Below are positions 1 to 7,531 of a stretch of 64,000 nucleotides of DNA, in pieces; positions within the stretch are counted from its first letter, which is position 1; each line of letters starts with the position of its first letter. The position numbers and the translations under genes are program-made. The DNA is from Verrucomicrobiales bacterium. Its GTDB lineage: Bacteria > Verrucomicrobiota > Verrucomicrobiia > Verrucomicrobiales > DEV007. A model generated the notes under the pieces. The model searched no databases, had not been told where the DNA came from, and was given only the letters and a program-made list of their open reading frames with translations. The stretch lies in contig JAEUHI010000017.1 of the NCBI GenBank assembly GCA_016795385.1, positions 1-64,000 of the forward strand. The letters run 5' to 3'.

Positions 1-156
1 CTCCATTACTCCATTACTCCATTACTCCATTACTCCATTACTCCATTACTCCATTACTCCATTACTCCATTACTCCATTACTCCATTACTCCATTACTCC
101 ATTACTCCATTACTCCATTACTCCATTACTCCATTAGTCCATTAGTCCATTACTCC
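1..156. repeat. 8-bp tandem repeat (CTCCATTA)n, cut by window edge
   Basis: Seventeen exact CTCCATTA units are followed by two GTCCATTA variants and a partial CTCC. The array continues off the left edge. Read on the plus strand it has no stop codon in any frame; on the minus strand each unit carries TAA. The stop codon of the downstream-facing oxidoreductase gene lies in the last variant unit (150-152), so the array begins exactly at that gene's 3' end. No dyad symmetry or spacers, so it is a simple tandem repeat and probably length-variable. Confidence 0.95.
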
Positions 157-1133
157 TTCCCCGCCCTCGCCTTCTCCATCATCTCTTGCAAGGTCACCGG
201 CGCACCACCTCGGCGTTTGCTCTCGTCCGCTCCCGCCATGAAGGCGAAAATCTCGAGCGTTGTCTCGGCTGAGACGGGCGGCTTTCTCGTCTGGAAGAAG
301 GTCACCATCTCCTTCATCAGTTCGGGGTATCCGGCTCCGGCGCTCTCTTCGATCACCGCCTTGCTGCCGAAAACCTTCACCCCGTAGACCGTCTTCGAGG
401 CACGGAGCCCTAACAAAGTGCCCACCTTGCCGCCCTTCCAGATCCCGGTGACCACATCGGTGCCCTCGGTGTGCGTGCGCACGACGCTTTCGCAGCCGGT
501 CCCGATCACCGTGAAGAGCGCCTCGGTCGGATGGATGCCATACCAGGCGAGGTCGAGGTGATGCTCCTCGAGCGAGGCCGGACCATAACTCACCACTGCC
601 GCCACTTCGCCCACGTCGGTGGTCGCGGCCTTCACCACACCCGCGTTGTAGCGCAGGTTCGAGCAACTCCAGACGGGCGTGCCGTGTTTCTTCGCGAGGT
701 CGAAGATCGCCACCGCATCCTCGAGGGTGGCGGCGACCGGTTTGTCGATGAAGGTCGGCTTGCCCGCCTCGATCGCCGCTCTCGCCTGCGCGAGGTGGGG
801 ACGCCCGTCGACGCTCTCGACCATCACCACATCGACTTCCGGCAACATCGCCTCGATCGTTTCATACATCTTCACCCCGTATTCCTTCGAGAGCGTCTCC
901 ACATAGCCGTCGATGCGGGAAACGCTCGACTCGATGTCCGGGCTGGATTGCGGCACCCCCGCGACGACGCGCACCGGGTATTGGTTCGCCGGATCGTGCA
1001 GGATCTTCGTGAAAGCGACGCAGTGCGAGGTATCGAGACCGATCATGCCGACGCGGATCGGTTTGGGGTCCTGGGATTGGAGGGCGGTGACAAAAACGAG
1101 GGCAGCGGCCGCTGAGAGAAAGGCTCTTTTCAT
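150..1133 (-). CDS. Secreted Gfo/Idh/MocA-family oxidoreductase
   Basis: The 327-residue protein opens with a Sec-type signal (MKRAFLSAAAALVFVTALQS, cut near residue 20). A Rossmann-type domain follows, beginning VGMIGLDTSHCVAF; the usual GxGxxG is replaced by GLDTSH. The family's EKP motif appears as DKP in FIDKPVAA, keeping the lysine. The family comprises NAD(P)-dependent sugar or inositol dehydrogenases; exported members are frequent in Verrucomicrobiota and Planctomycetes and their substrates are mostly unknown. A purine-rich AGAGG lies 4 nt before the ATG. The gene ends inside the tandem repeat at the window edge. Family assignment is firm; cofactor use and substrate are not. Confidence 0.85.
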   Translation of the reverse strand: MKRAFLSAAAALVFVTALQSQDPKPIRVGMIGLDTSHCVAFTKILHDPANQYPVRVVAGVPQSSPDIESSVSRIDGYVETLSKEYGVKMYETIEAMLPEVDVVMVESVDGRPHLAQARAAIEAGKPTFIDKPVAATLEDAVAIFDLAKKHGTPVWSCSNLRYNAGVVKAATTDVGEVAAVVSYGPASLEEHHLDLAWYGIHPTEALFTVIGTGCESVVRTHTEGTDVVTGIWKGGKVGTLLGLRASKTVYGVKVFGSKAVIEESAGAGYPELMKEMVTFFQTRKPPVSAETTLEIFAFMAGADESKRRGGAPVTLQEMMEKARAGKE

Positions 1134-1227
1134 GGGCCTCTTTTAGGAGAAGAGAGTGCCCGGCGATAGTCCGCGATGCGGCCAATGCCTCCCTTGCCAG
1201 GACGCGGCGAGGTGCCCGCCTTCTCTT

Positions 1228-2112
1228 TCAATCCTTCGAAACCACGGTGACCTTGTCCTGAGCCGATAAGTTGCCCGACAGGTCCGTGCAACGTGCCACG
1301 AAGGCCGTGCGGGTTCGCTTCAACCGCGAAGAGCGATACGACCAAGTGCCGGCGGAGGCGAGACCAACCGTGCGGAAGCCCCGGGAGCCCTCCTTCACCT
1401 CGACGCGGGCCACACCGACGTTGTCGGTGGCGGAGCCGCGTATTGTAACCTTGGATGCCGAAGTCTTTATGGTTTTGCCCCCGGAGATCCGGACAGCGGG
1501 CGCGGTCGTGTCCGGCACCGTCGGACCGGTCGCACGGAATTCCGAGATGGAACAGGTCTCTCCGGAATCCGCGTCGATCGCAAGCATGATCAGGGAAATG
1601 TTCGCCAGCGACGCGGGATTCATCGAATCCAACTGCACCAGGTCGTCAAAGGCAACAGTCAACGTTCCCGCCGCGGAGACCGTCGTATCGAACTCGGCAT
1701 ACTTCCCGATCGACTCGAAAACCCGTACTTTCACGGACAAGGTTCCCGATACGGCGGCAAAGTCGACCTCAAAACGATCGTTGGTCGCCCCATCGGTGAG
1801 ATCGACCGGACCGAGACCGAAGTTGAGACCAGAGTCGTTCTCGTTTCCGTCCCACTGCAGAATCGCCCGGACCGATCCAGTGACGCCGGAAATCTGGACG
1901 CTCCCGGACGCCACCTGCAGACTGATCGTCTCTCCACCATCGAGAATCGGGCCGAATTCCATCTCACCCCCGAGCATGGATCCGTCGAGGAAAGCAGCGG
2001 AGTTGGTCGGAGCGAGGGTTCCGGAGAAATCATCAATCAGGATCTCCGCGGCGGACGCGGCAGACAGAGTCAAAAACATCGAAAGGGAACATGCTACGGT
2101 TTTCATATCCAT
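1228..2112 (-). CDS. Secreted protein with C-terminal Ig-like domain
   Basis: The protein has 294 residues with a signal peptide at 1-21 (ends SAASAAE). Residues about 22-190 look beta-rich (ILIDDFSG, acidic and Thr/Ser-rich) and resemble a jelly-roll or carbohydrate-binding fold, but I recognise no named family. Residues about 200-294 form an Ig-like module starting TTAPAVRISGGKTIKTSA and ending KVTVVSKD. The same module closes the NHL-repeat protein at 15891-17351. An in-frame second ATG two codons later (MKT) is an alternative start. It is flanked by oxidoreductase genes on the same strand but separated by 94 and 52 nt. Probable envelope or extracellular protein; function unknown. Confidence 0.7.
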   Translation of the reverse strand: MDMKTVACSLSMFLTLSAASAAEILIDDFSGTLAPTNSAAFLDGSMLGGEMEFGPILDGGETISLQVASGSVQISGVTGSVRAILQWDGNENDSGLNFGLGPVDLTDGATNDRFEVDFAAVSGTLSVKVRVFESIGKYAEFDTTVSAAGTLTVAFDDLVQLDSMNPASLANISLIMLAIDADSGETCSISEFRATGPTVPDTTAPAVRISGGKTIKTSASKVTIRGSATDNVGVARVEVKEGSRGFRTVGLASAGTWSYRSSRLKRTRTAFVARCTDLSGNLSAQDKVTVVSKD

Positions 2113-2164
2113 ATCAACGAACGGACCGATGCGCCAATTCTAACGATTTGGAACCAATCGTCAA

Positions 2165-3280
2165 TCACCCTTCCTGCGGCATCACCAGACTCCGCGCCAC
2201 CTCACCGCGCTCCAGGGCCGCGTAGGCCTCGTTGATTTCGCTCAGCGGATACGTCCGCGTCAGCAGCGAATCAAGGTCGATTTTTCCCTGCGCTTGGAGA
2301 TCGATCAAGGTCAGCAAATCGAGCCGAGGCCGGGTCGATCCGTAGATCGATCCCTTCAGGGTTTTCTCGGCGTAGACGAGCTGGTTCACGTTGATGCGCG
2401 CCCGCGCCTCGGGCGGAGCGATGCCGACGACGACACAGATGCCGCCCTTCTTCGTCATGTCGTAGGCCTGCTCGATCGGCTCGGCGAGACCGATCGCCTC
2501 GAAGGCGTGATCGACCCCACGGCCGCCGGTGAGATCCTTCACCGCGGTGACGGGATCGTTCTCGCCGGCATCAACAAAATGGGTCGCGCCCATCGTCTTC
2601 GCATACTCCAGCTTCGCGGGGACACGATCGACCGCGATGATCGTCGTCGCACCGGCGAGGCGCGCGGTCTGGACAATGTTGAGGCCGATCCCGCCGCAGC
2701 CGATCACCGCGACACTGCTGCCGGGCATCACCCGCGTCGCGTGCATGACCGCTCCGTAACCCGTGATGACCCCGCAACCGATGAGAGCGGCATGTTCGAA
2801 GGAAACCGATTCCGGAATTTTCACCGCGGCGGCCTCCGGCATGGTCGAGCGCTGCGAAAAAGTCGAGACCCCCGCGTAATGGAGGATGGACTCGCCGGCG
2901 GCATTGCGGAAGCGCGTCTGCCCGTCCGGCATCAGCCCGGTGAAGCGCATCGCCGTGCCCACGTCGCAGAGGGCGGGGCGGCCTCCGAGGCAATACTCGC
3001 AACGACCACACGACATCCGCCAGATCGGGATGACATGATCCCCCGGCTGCACCGAGGTGACTCCTTTGCCGATCTCCTCGACGATGCCCGCGCCCTCGTG
3101 ACCGAGGATGATGGGCGTCTTCATCGCGAGGTCGCCCTTCATCACGTGGAGGTCACTGTGGCAAACTCCGGCCGCCATCATCCGCACCGTGATCTCTCCC
3201 GGTCCCGGCGGCAACACCTCGACCTGTTCCAGCACGAGCGGCTCCTTGGCTTGATAGAGAACGGCGGCGAGGGCTTGCAT
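2165..3280 (-). CDS. Zinc-dependent alcohol dehydrogenase (MDR superfamily)
   Basis: The 371 residues match the medium-chain dehydrogenase/reductase family. Catalytic zinc ligands are visible at C40 (GVCHSD), H61-E62 (GHEG) and C169. A structural zinc site is formed by C91, C94, C97 and C105. The nucleotide-binding turn is GCGGIG at 194-199. The arrangement is closest to class III-like or NDMA-dependent alcohol dehydrogenases. Expected reaction: NAD(P)-dependent oxidation of an alcohol, or the reverse, in the cytoplasm. No signal peptide. No linked pathway genes identify the substrate. Confidence 0.88.
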   Translation of the reverse strand: MQALAAVLYQAKEPLVLEQVEVLPPGPGEITVRMMAAGVCHSDLHVMKGDLAMKTPIILGHEGAGIVEEIGKGVTSVQPGDHVIPIWRMSCGRCEYCLGGRPALCDVGTAMRFTGLMPDGQTRFRNAAGESILHYAGVSTFSQRSTMPEAAAVKIPESVSFEHAALIGCGVITGYGAVMHATRVMPGSSVAVIGCGGIGLNIVQTARLAGATTIIAVDRVPAKLEYAKTMGATHFVDAGENDPVTAVKDLTGGRGVDHAFEAIGLAEPIEQAYDMTKKGGICVVVGIAPPEARARINVNQLVYAEKTLKGSIYGSTRPRLDLLTLIDLQAQGKIDLDSLLTRTYPLSEINEAYAALERGEVARSLVMPQEG

Positions 3281-3373
3281 GAGTAACGCGGTGAAATCGC
3301 GCTTTAGTAAAAGGTGAAAGGTGAAAAGTAAAAGCTAAAGTGGGCCCGGCCGTGAATGCTCTTCCCTTTCCCC

Positions 3374-3712
3374 ATGAACCCTGAAGACTCTGAAACGATG
3401 CGCTATGGCATGCTCGGTGCCGATCCTTCGTCGCTCCTCGAAAAGCTCGAGAAATACACCGGCGAAGTCGACTGGACCTACCTGAAGCCCCATTACGAGA
3501 ATGGCGCCCTCATCTGGGTCGATCCCGCCCTCTCGATCACCGAGGTCGGTCACGCCTTTTCGATCGACGACGCCGACCGCGTCCTCGCCTGGCGGAAAGC
3601 GGGAGACATCGTCACTCCATCGGATCCCCACGCCCTCCACTGGGAGGAAAGCCAGGCCCGATTTCTCGCGCTGGTCGTGTCACCCTTCGTGCTGATCCAG
3701 CCGAAGGACTGA
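3374..3712 (+). CDS. DUF2288 family protein
   Basis: The 112-residue product carries the DUF2288 pattern: YTGEVDWTYLKPHYENGALI, then WVDPALSITEVGHAFSIDD and a final WEE...FLALVVSPFVLIQP. The ATG at 3374 is chosen because the family consensus begins just after it; an in-frame ATG at 3356 would add six residues. The function of the family is unknown; the protein is small, acidic and cytosolic. The gene ends 4 nt before the convergent rhodanese gene. Confidence 0.8.
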   Translation: MNPEDSETMRYGMLGADPSSLLEKLEKYTGEVDWTYLKPHYENGALIWVDPALSITEVGHAFSIDDADRVLAWRKAGDIVTPSDPHALHWEESQARFLALVVSPFVLIQPKD

Positions 3713-3716
3713 GGAA

Positions 3717-4100
3717 TCACTTCACCACCGGCTTCCCGGCGTCGGTCCAGCCATTGTAGCCGTCGACGAGGTGGTAGATCTTGGTGAACTTCAGCTTTTT
3801 GAAAAGCTCCATCGACTTGCCGCTACGACCTCCGGCGGCGCAGTGGACGAGGTAGGGCTTTTCGGGATCGAGCTTCGCGATCTGGGCTTCGAAGTCACCG
3901 CCGTTGAAGTTCACATTCACCGCGTCCTTGAGGTGCCCGTCGGCATACTCCTCCGGGGTGCGGACATCGAGCACGGTCACCTTCTCACCGCTGGCGAGCA
4001 TCTCAGCGGCCTTGTCGACCGAGACATCGACGGGATCGGCGGCCATCACGTATGTGAGACCAAGGGAGGCAATGAGGGCAAGAAGGGACAAGGTTTTCAT
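3717..4100 (-). CDS. Exported rhodanese-like protein
   Basis: The protein has 127 residues. A signal peptide covers about residues 1-20 (MKTLSLLALIASLGLTYVMA) and a single rhodanese domain follows. Landmarks are VTVLDVRTPEEYADGHL (41-57) and the active-site loop HCAAGGRSG, with catalytic C87. Family members transfer sulfane sulfur or handle persulfides; the signal places this one in the periplasm. The size fits a one-domain rhodanese. It has its own promoter region, shared divergently with the gene starting at 4223. Confidence 0.87.
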   Translation of the reverse strand: MKTLSLLALIASLGLTYVMAADPVDVSVDKAAEMLASGEKVTVLDVRTPEEYADGHLKDAVNVNFNGGDFEAQIAKLDPEKPYLVHCAAGGRSGKSMELFKKLKFTKIYHLVDGYNGWTDAGKPVVK

Positions 4101-4152
4101 ACATTCATCCTACACCCGCCGCCTCTGCCCACCAAGTCCGGTTCCTTTCCGT

Positions 4153-4168
4153 GGATGCGTGAGCATCC
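4153..4168. promoter_or_regulatory. Perfect 6-4-6 palindrome between divergent genes
   Basis: GGATGC-GTGA-GCATCC lies in the 122-nt divergent region between the rhodanese gene and the DUF4838 gene, 54 nt before the latter's ATG. It could be an operator or a dispersed short repeat; nothing else in the window matches its sequence. Confidence 0.35.
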
Positions 4169-4222
4169 GTCCCACCATTTTTCTTGGCAGCATCCCCCGA
4201 AAACGGAACGCTCGGGATCAAC

Positions 4223-7200
4223 ATGAGACCGCTTGCGTTTTGGTTTGTCTTCGTCTGCGCCACCGGAGCACGTGCCGCCGACCTTGTCCTCGTTGAGAAG
4301 GGAACACCCCGTGCCGAGATCATCCTCTCGGAGACGCCGGCACGCTCCGTCCGGCTCGCCGCGCATGAACTGCAGGAAAGCCTTGCCAAGATTTCCGGTG
4401 CCCGGCTTCCCATCCGCACCGCGCCTTCCGACAAGGCCGTCGTGAAGCTCTTCATCGGGGAAAGCCCCCACACCAAGACCCTCGGATTGAATTCAGAAGG
4501 CCTAGCCGACGGCGCTTATCGCCTCGTGAGCGGAGCGGACTGGATCGCCTTCCTCGGCGACAACAGCGACTTCGTTCCAAAGGAACCGTGGGCGACAAAC
4601 AACGACGCCATCCGCACGGGCAAACTGCAGTCGCAGTGGGACGCGATCACCGGCGAAAACTGGGGCGTCCCGAATGCGACGATGTACAAACACCGCCTCC
4701 GCCTTCCCGGTGACCTCGGCAAACCCGACGGCGCGACGACGGAGAAAAACGAGTTTCTCGAAATCTGGGGTTTCGACGAGCGAGGCAGCTACAACGCGGT
4801 CTGCGGCCTGCTCGATCGTCTCGGGATGCGCTGGTATCTCCCGGGCGAACTCGGCGAGGTCGTGCCTCGGCTGGAAACCGTCGTGGTTCCCCCGCTCGAT
4901 GACATGGTAAAACCCGACTTCGCGGTACGGCGCTTCAATGTGCGCTTCGGCACGAACGGTCCCGAGACGGCGCGTTGGGCGATGCGGCTGGGATTGCGCG
5001 ATCCCAACGAACTCCAGGTCGCCCATGGCATGGACACGATGACGGGGAACGACGCCGTCTTCGCCGAGCATCCCGAGTGGTTCGCCCTCTATGGCGGAAA
5101 ACGCCATTACACGCCCGGTTACAGCAAGAACCAGCTCTGCTATTCGCATCCCGGGCTCTTCGAGGAGACGGTGCGCTGGGCGCGCGCGCAGTTCGACCAC
5201 TACGATTTCGACACCGTCTCAATCATGCCGCCCGACGGCTACACCGCGATCTGCCAGTGTCCCGATTGCGCGGGAAAAGACGATCCCGCCCGGGCCGATC
5301 GCGGCCATCTCTCCGACTACGTCTGGGATTTCGTCAACCGCGTCGCGAAGGAGGTCGGCAAGACCCACCCTGACAAACGCATCCTCAACTGCGCCTACGG
5401 GGCCTACACCTCGCCGCCGCTGAAGATCGCGAAACTCGAGCCCAACGTGCAGGTCTGCATCGTCGGCGGACGCCGCCCCTCCGCCGACAAACCGGAACAA
5501 CAGGCCGAGATCCGGAAGCTGCGCGAGGAATGGCTCGCGAAGACTTCGCAGCCGCTCCTCATCTTCGAAAACTACCCCTTCACCGACCGTGGCTGGTATC
5601 TGCCCTCCTTCGTCCCCCACACGATCGGCGCGTCCATCAACGAGACCAAGGGTGTCTCGATGGGCGAAGACATCTGGCTCAGCCTCGGTCCCGACTTCAC
5701 GAAGAAGGCGCTCGGATACAATCACTTTCCCGTCTACTTCACCGCGCGGATGTACTGGGGCGGAAAAGAGGCCGACGTCGACGCGATCTTCCGCGAATAC
5801 TGCCGCCTGTTCTACGGTCCGGCCGAACGCGAGATGCTCGCCTTCTTCGAATACTGCGAGGCGAACTGGTCGGCGATGGAGAAGGACAAAACCCTCGCCG
5901 ACGAAGCCCTAGCCCGTTTTGCCGCGGCCAAGGCAAAGGCTCCCACTGACTCCGTTTTCTCGCAGCGGATCGCTTTGGTTGACGACTACCTCGACGGGCT
6001 CCGCCGCAAGAGCGTGCAGCTCGGCCAGAAACGCGGACGCGTTCCCACGGTGCGCCTCGTCGGCGACGCCGCGGGCGTCGTCATCGACGGCAAGCTGGAC
6101 GACGCCTATTGGCAGGAGACGCCCGTCTCCGCCACCGGCAGCTTCAGCGAGTTGCAGACCGGCCGCATTCCGACCCACGCGACCACCTTCCAAGCGGGAT
6201 GGCAGGCAGGCAGCCTCGTGTTCGCAATCCGCTGCGAGGAGCCCGACGCTCAACCTAACATTGGCACCACGACCGACGACGATTCCGCCCTCTGGTATGG
6301 CGACTGCATCGAGATCCTCCTCGAGACCGAGGCGCGTTCCTACTACCAGATTGCCGTCTCCCCTTCCGGCGCCGTGGCCGACCTCGACCGATCGGCTCCG
6401 CGCGAGGCCTGGTTCGGCTGGGATTCCCAGGCCGAGGTCGCGACCCATATCGGCGACGGCATCTGGACCGTGGAGATCCGCATCCCCGTGACGCAGGACG
6501 AAAACGACCCGCTCCACCAGGTCATCGGGAGCAAACCCACCCAGAGCCTGCCTTGGCATGTCAATCTCTGCCGCCAGCGGATCCGCGAGGACGGCACCGA
6601 ACACAGCGCCTATTCGCCCACCGGGGTGAACAACTTCCACGCCCCGATGAAGTTCGCGCACTTCTTCGACGGCCGCTCCCACACCTTCGAGGCGTCGGAG
6701 CTGAAGGGCGATTTCCTCACCGACTTCCGCGCCGCGACCGACCTGGCGCGGGACCGCAAACACGAGGAGGCACTCGCCGCGTTCCTCCTTCTCGCCGAAG
6801 GGAAGAACATTGAGGTCTCCCTGACCGACGAACAACGCTCCGCCGCCCTCGAACAGGCCGCGGCTTCGGCGCGCGCGCTCCGGGACTTCGCGAAGGCGGA
6901 TGAAATCACGGCCCGCATCCCCGTCGAAGCGGTGCGCAAGACGGCGCGGCTCCTAAGCCTTCTCGATCAATACCAATCCGCCACGATTGTCACGGAGTTC
7001 CAGGACGAGGACTTCACCACCTGGCCCTATTGGAAACGCGGCGTGGGCCTCCTTCTCCGCGGCCGCGCCCGCGCCTTGATGAAGGATGGAGAGGGCGCCG
7101 TCGCCGATTACACCCGGGCGCTGCCACTGCTCGGTGATCCGCGGATGCGGCAAAGCCTGAACCTCGCCCTCGGCCAGGCGCACGAATTCCTGAAGCACGA

Positions 7201-7531
7201 TGACAACACGGCCCTTGAGGCCTACCGCATTGTCTACGGAGACGCTGAGTCCGTCGGAGGAGCGGACGCACTGGGCGCGGTCCAAGCGGCCGCCCGAATC
7301 CTGACACGACAACAACAGCCTGACGCCGCCCTCGCCGAACTACAGCGGATCGATACCACGAAGATCCGCGGCACTTGGCTGCATTCCACCCTGCTCGCCC
7401 GCGCCGACGCGCACGCGGCAGCCGGAAAGCGGGCCGAGGCGGTCGCCCTCTGCCGCGAGGTGCTGGCGGATGCTTCCGCCGAAAAGCGGCATCAAGAAGC
7501 CGCAAAAGCGAAAATCGCCGAGTGGGAATGA
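4223..7531 (+). CDS. Secreted DUF4838 / CBM9-like / TPR protein
   Basis: The start at 4223 is chosen because it gives a signal peptide (MRPLAFWFVFVCATGARA); a longer frame from 4184 adds 13 unlikely residues. The mature part of about 1,085 residues has an N-terminal alpha-glucuronidase/hexosaminidase-like beta domain (AAHELQESLAKISG), a DUF4838 TIM-barrel-like region about 250-560 (SIMPPDGYTAICQCPDCAGK, FENYPFTDRGWYLPSF), a CBM9-like domain from about 610 (VVIDGKLDDAYW), and TPR-type helices from about 830 to the end. Families of this architecture are thought to act on polysaccharides outside the cytoplasm. Its stop codon abuts the stop of the convergent cytochrome/WD40 gene. Confidence 0.82.
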   Translation: MRPLAFWFVFVCATGARAADLVLVEKGTPRAEIILSETPARSVRLAAHELQESLAKISGARLPIRTAPSDKAVVKLFIGESPHTKTLGLNSEGLADGAYRLVSGADWIAFLGDNSDFVPKEPWATNNDAIRTGKLQSQWDAITGENWGVPNATMYKHRLRLPGDLGKPDGATTEKNEFLEIWGFDERGSYNAVCGLLDRLGMRWYLPGELGEVVPRLETVVVPPLDDMVKPDFAVRRFNVRFGTNGPETARWAMRLGLRDPNELQVAHGMDTMTGNDAVFAEHPEWFALYGGKRHYTPGYSKNQLCYSHPGLFEETVRWARAQFDHYDFDTVSIMPPDGYTAICQCPDCAGKDDPARADRGHLSDYVWDFVNRVAKEVGKTHPDKRILNCAYGAYTSPPLKIAKLEPNVQVCIVGGRRPSADKPEQQAEIRKLREEWLAKTSQPLLIFENYPFTDRGWYLPSFVPHTIGASINETKGVSMGEDIWLSLGPDFTKKALGYNHFPVYFTARMYWGGKEADVDAIFREYCRLFYGPAEREMLAFFEYCEANWSAMEKDKTLADEALARFAAAKAKAPTDSVFSQRIALVDDYLDGLRRKSVQLGQKRGRVPTVRLVGDAAGVVIDGKLDDAYWQETPVSATGSFSELQTGRIPTHATTFQAGWQAGSLVFAIRCEEPDAQPNIGTTTDDDSALWYGDCIEILLETEARSYYQIAVSPSGAVADLDRSAPREAWFGWDSQAEVATHIGDGIWTVEIRIPVTQDENDPLHQVIGSKPTQSLPWHVNLCRQRIREDGTEHSAYSPTGVNNFHAPMKFAHFFDGRSHTFEASELKGDFLTDFRAATDLARDRKHEEALAAFLLLAEGKNIEVSLTDEQRSAALEQAAASARALRDFAKADEITARIPVEAVRKTARLLSLLDQYQSATIVTEFQDEDFTTWPYWKRGVGLLLRGRARALMKDGEGAVADYTRALPLLGDPRMRQSLNLALGQAHEFLKHDDNTALEAYRIVYGDAESVGGADALGAVQAAARILTRQQQPDAALAELQRIDTTKIRGTWLHSTLLARADAHAAAGKRAEAVALCREVLADASAEKRHQEAAKAKIAEWE

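Noticed and set aside
1..156. CRISPR array
   Set aside because: Units are contiguous 8-mers with no spacers and no cas genes nearby.
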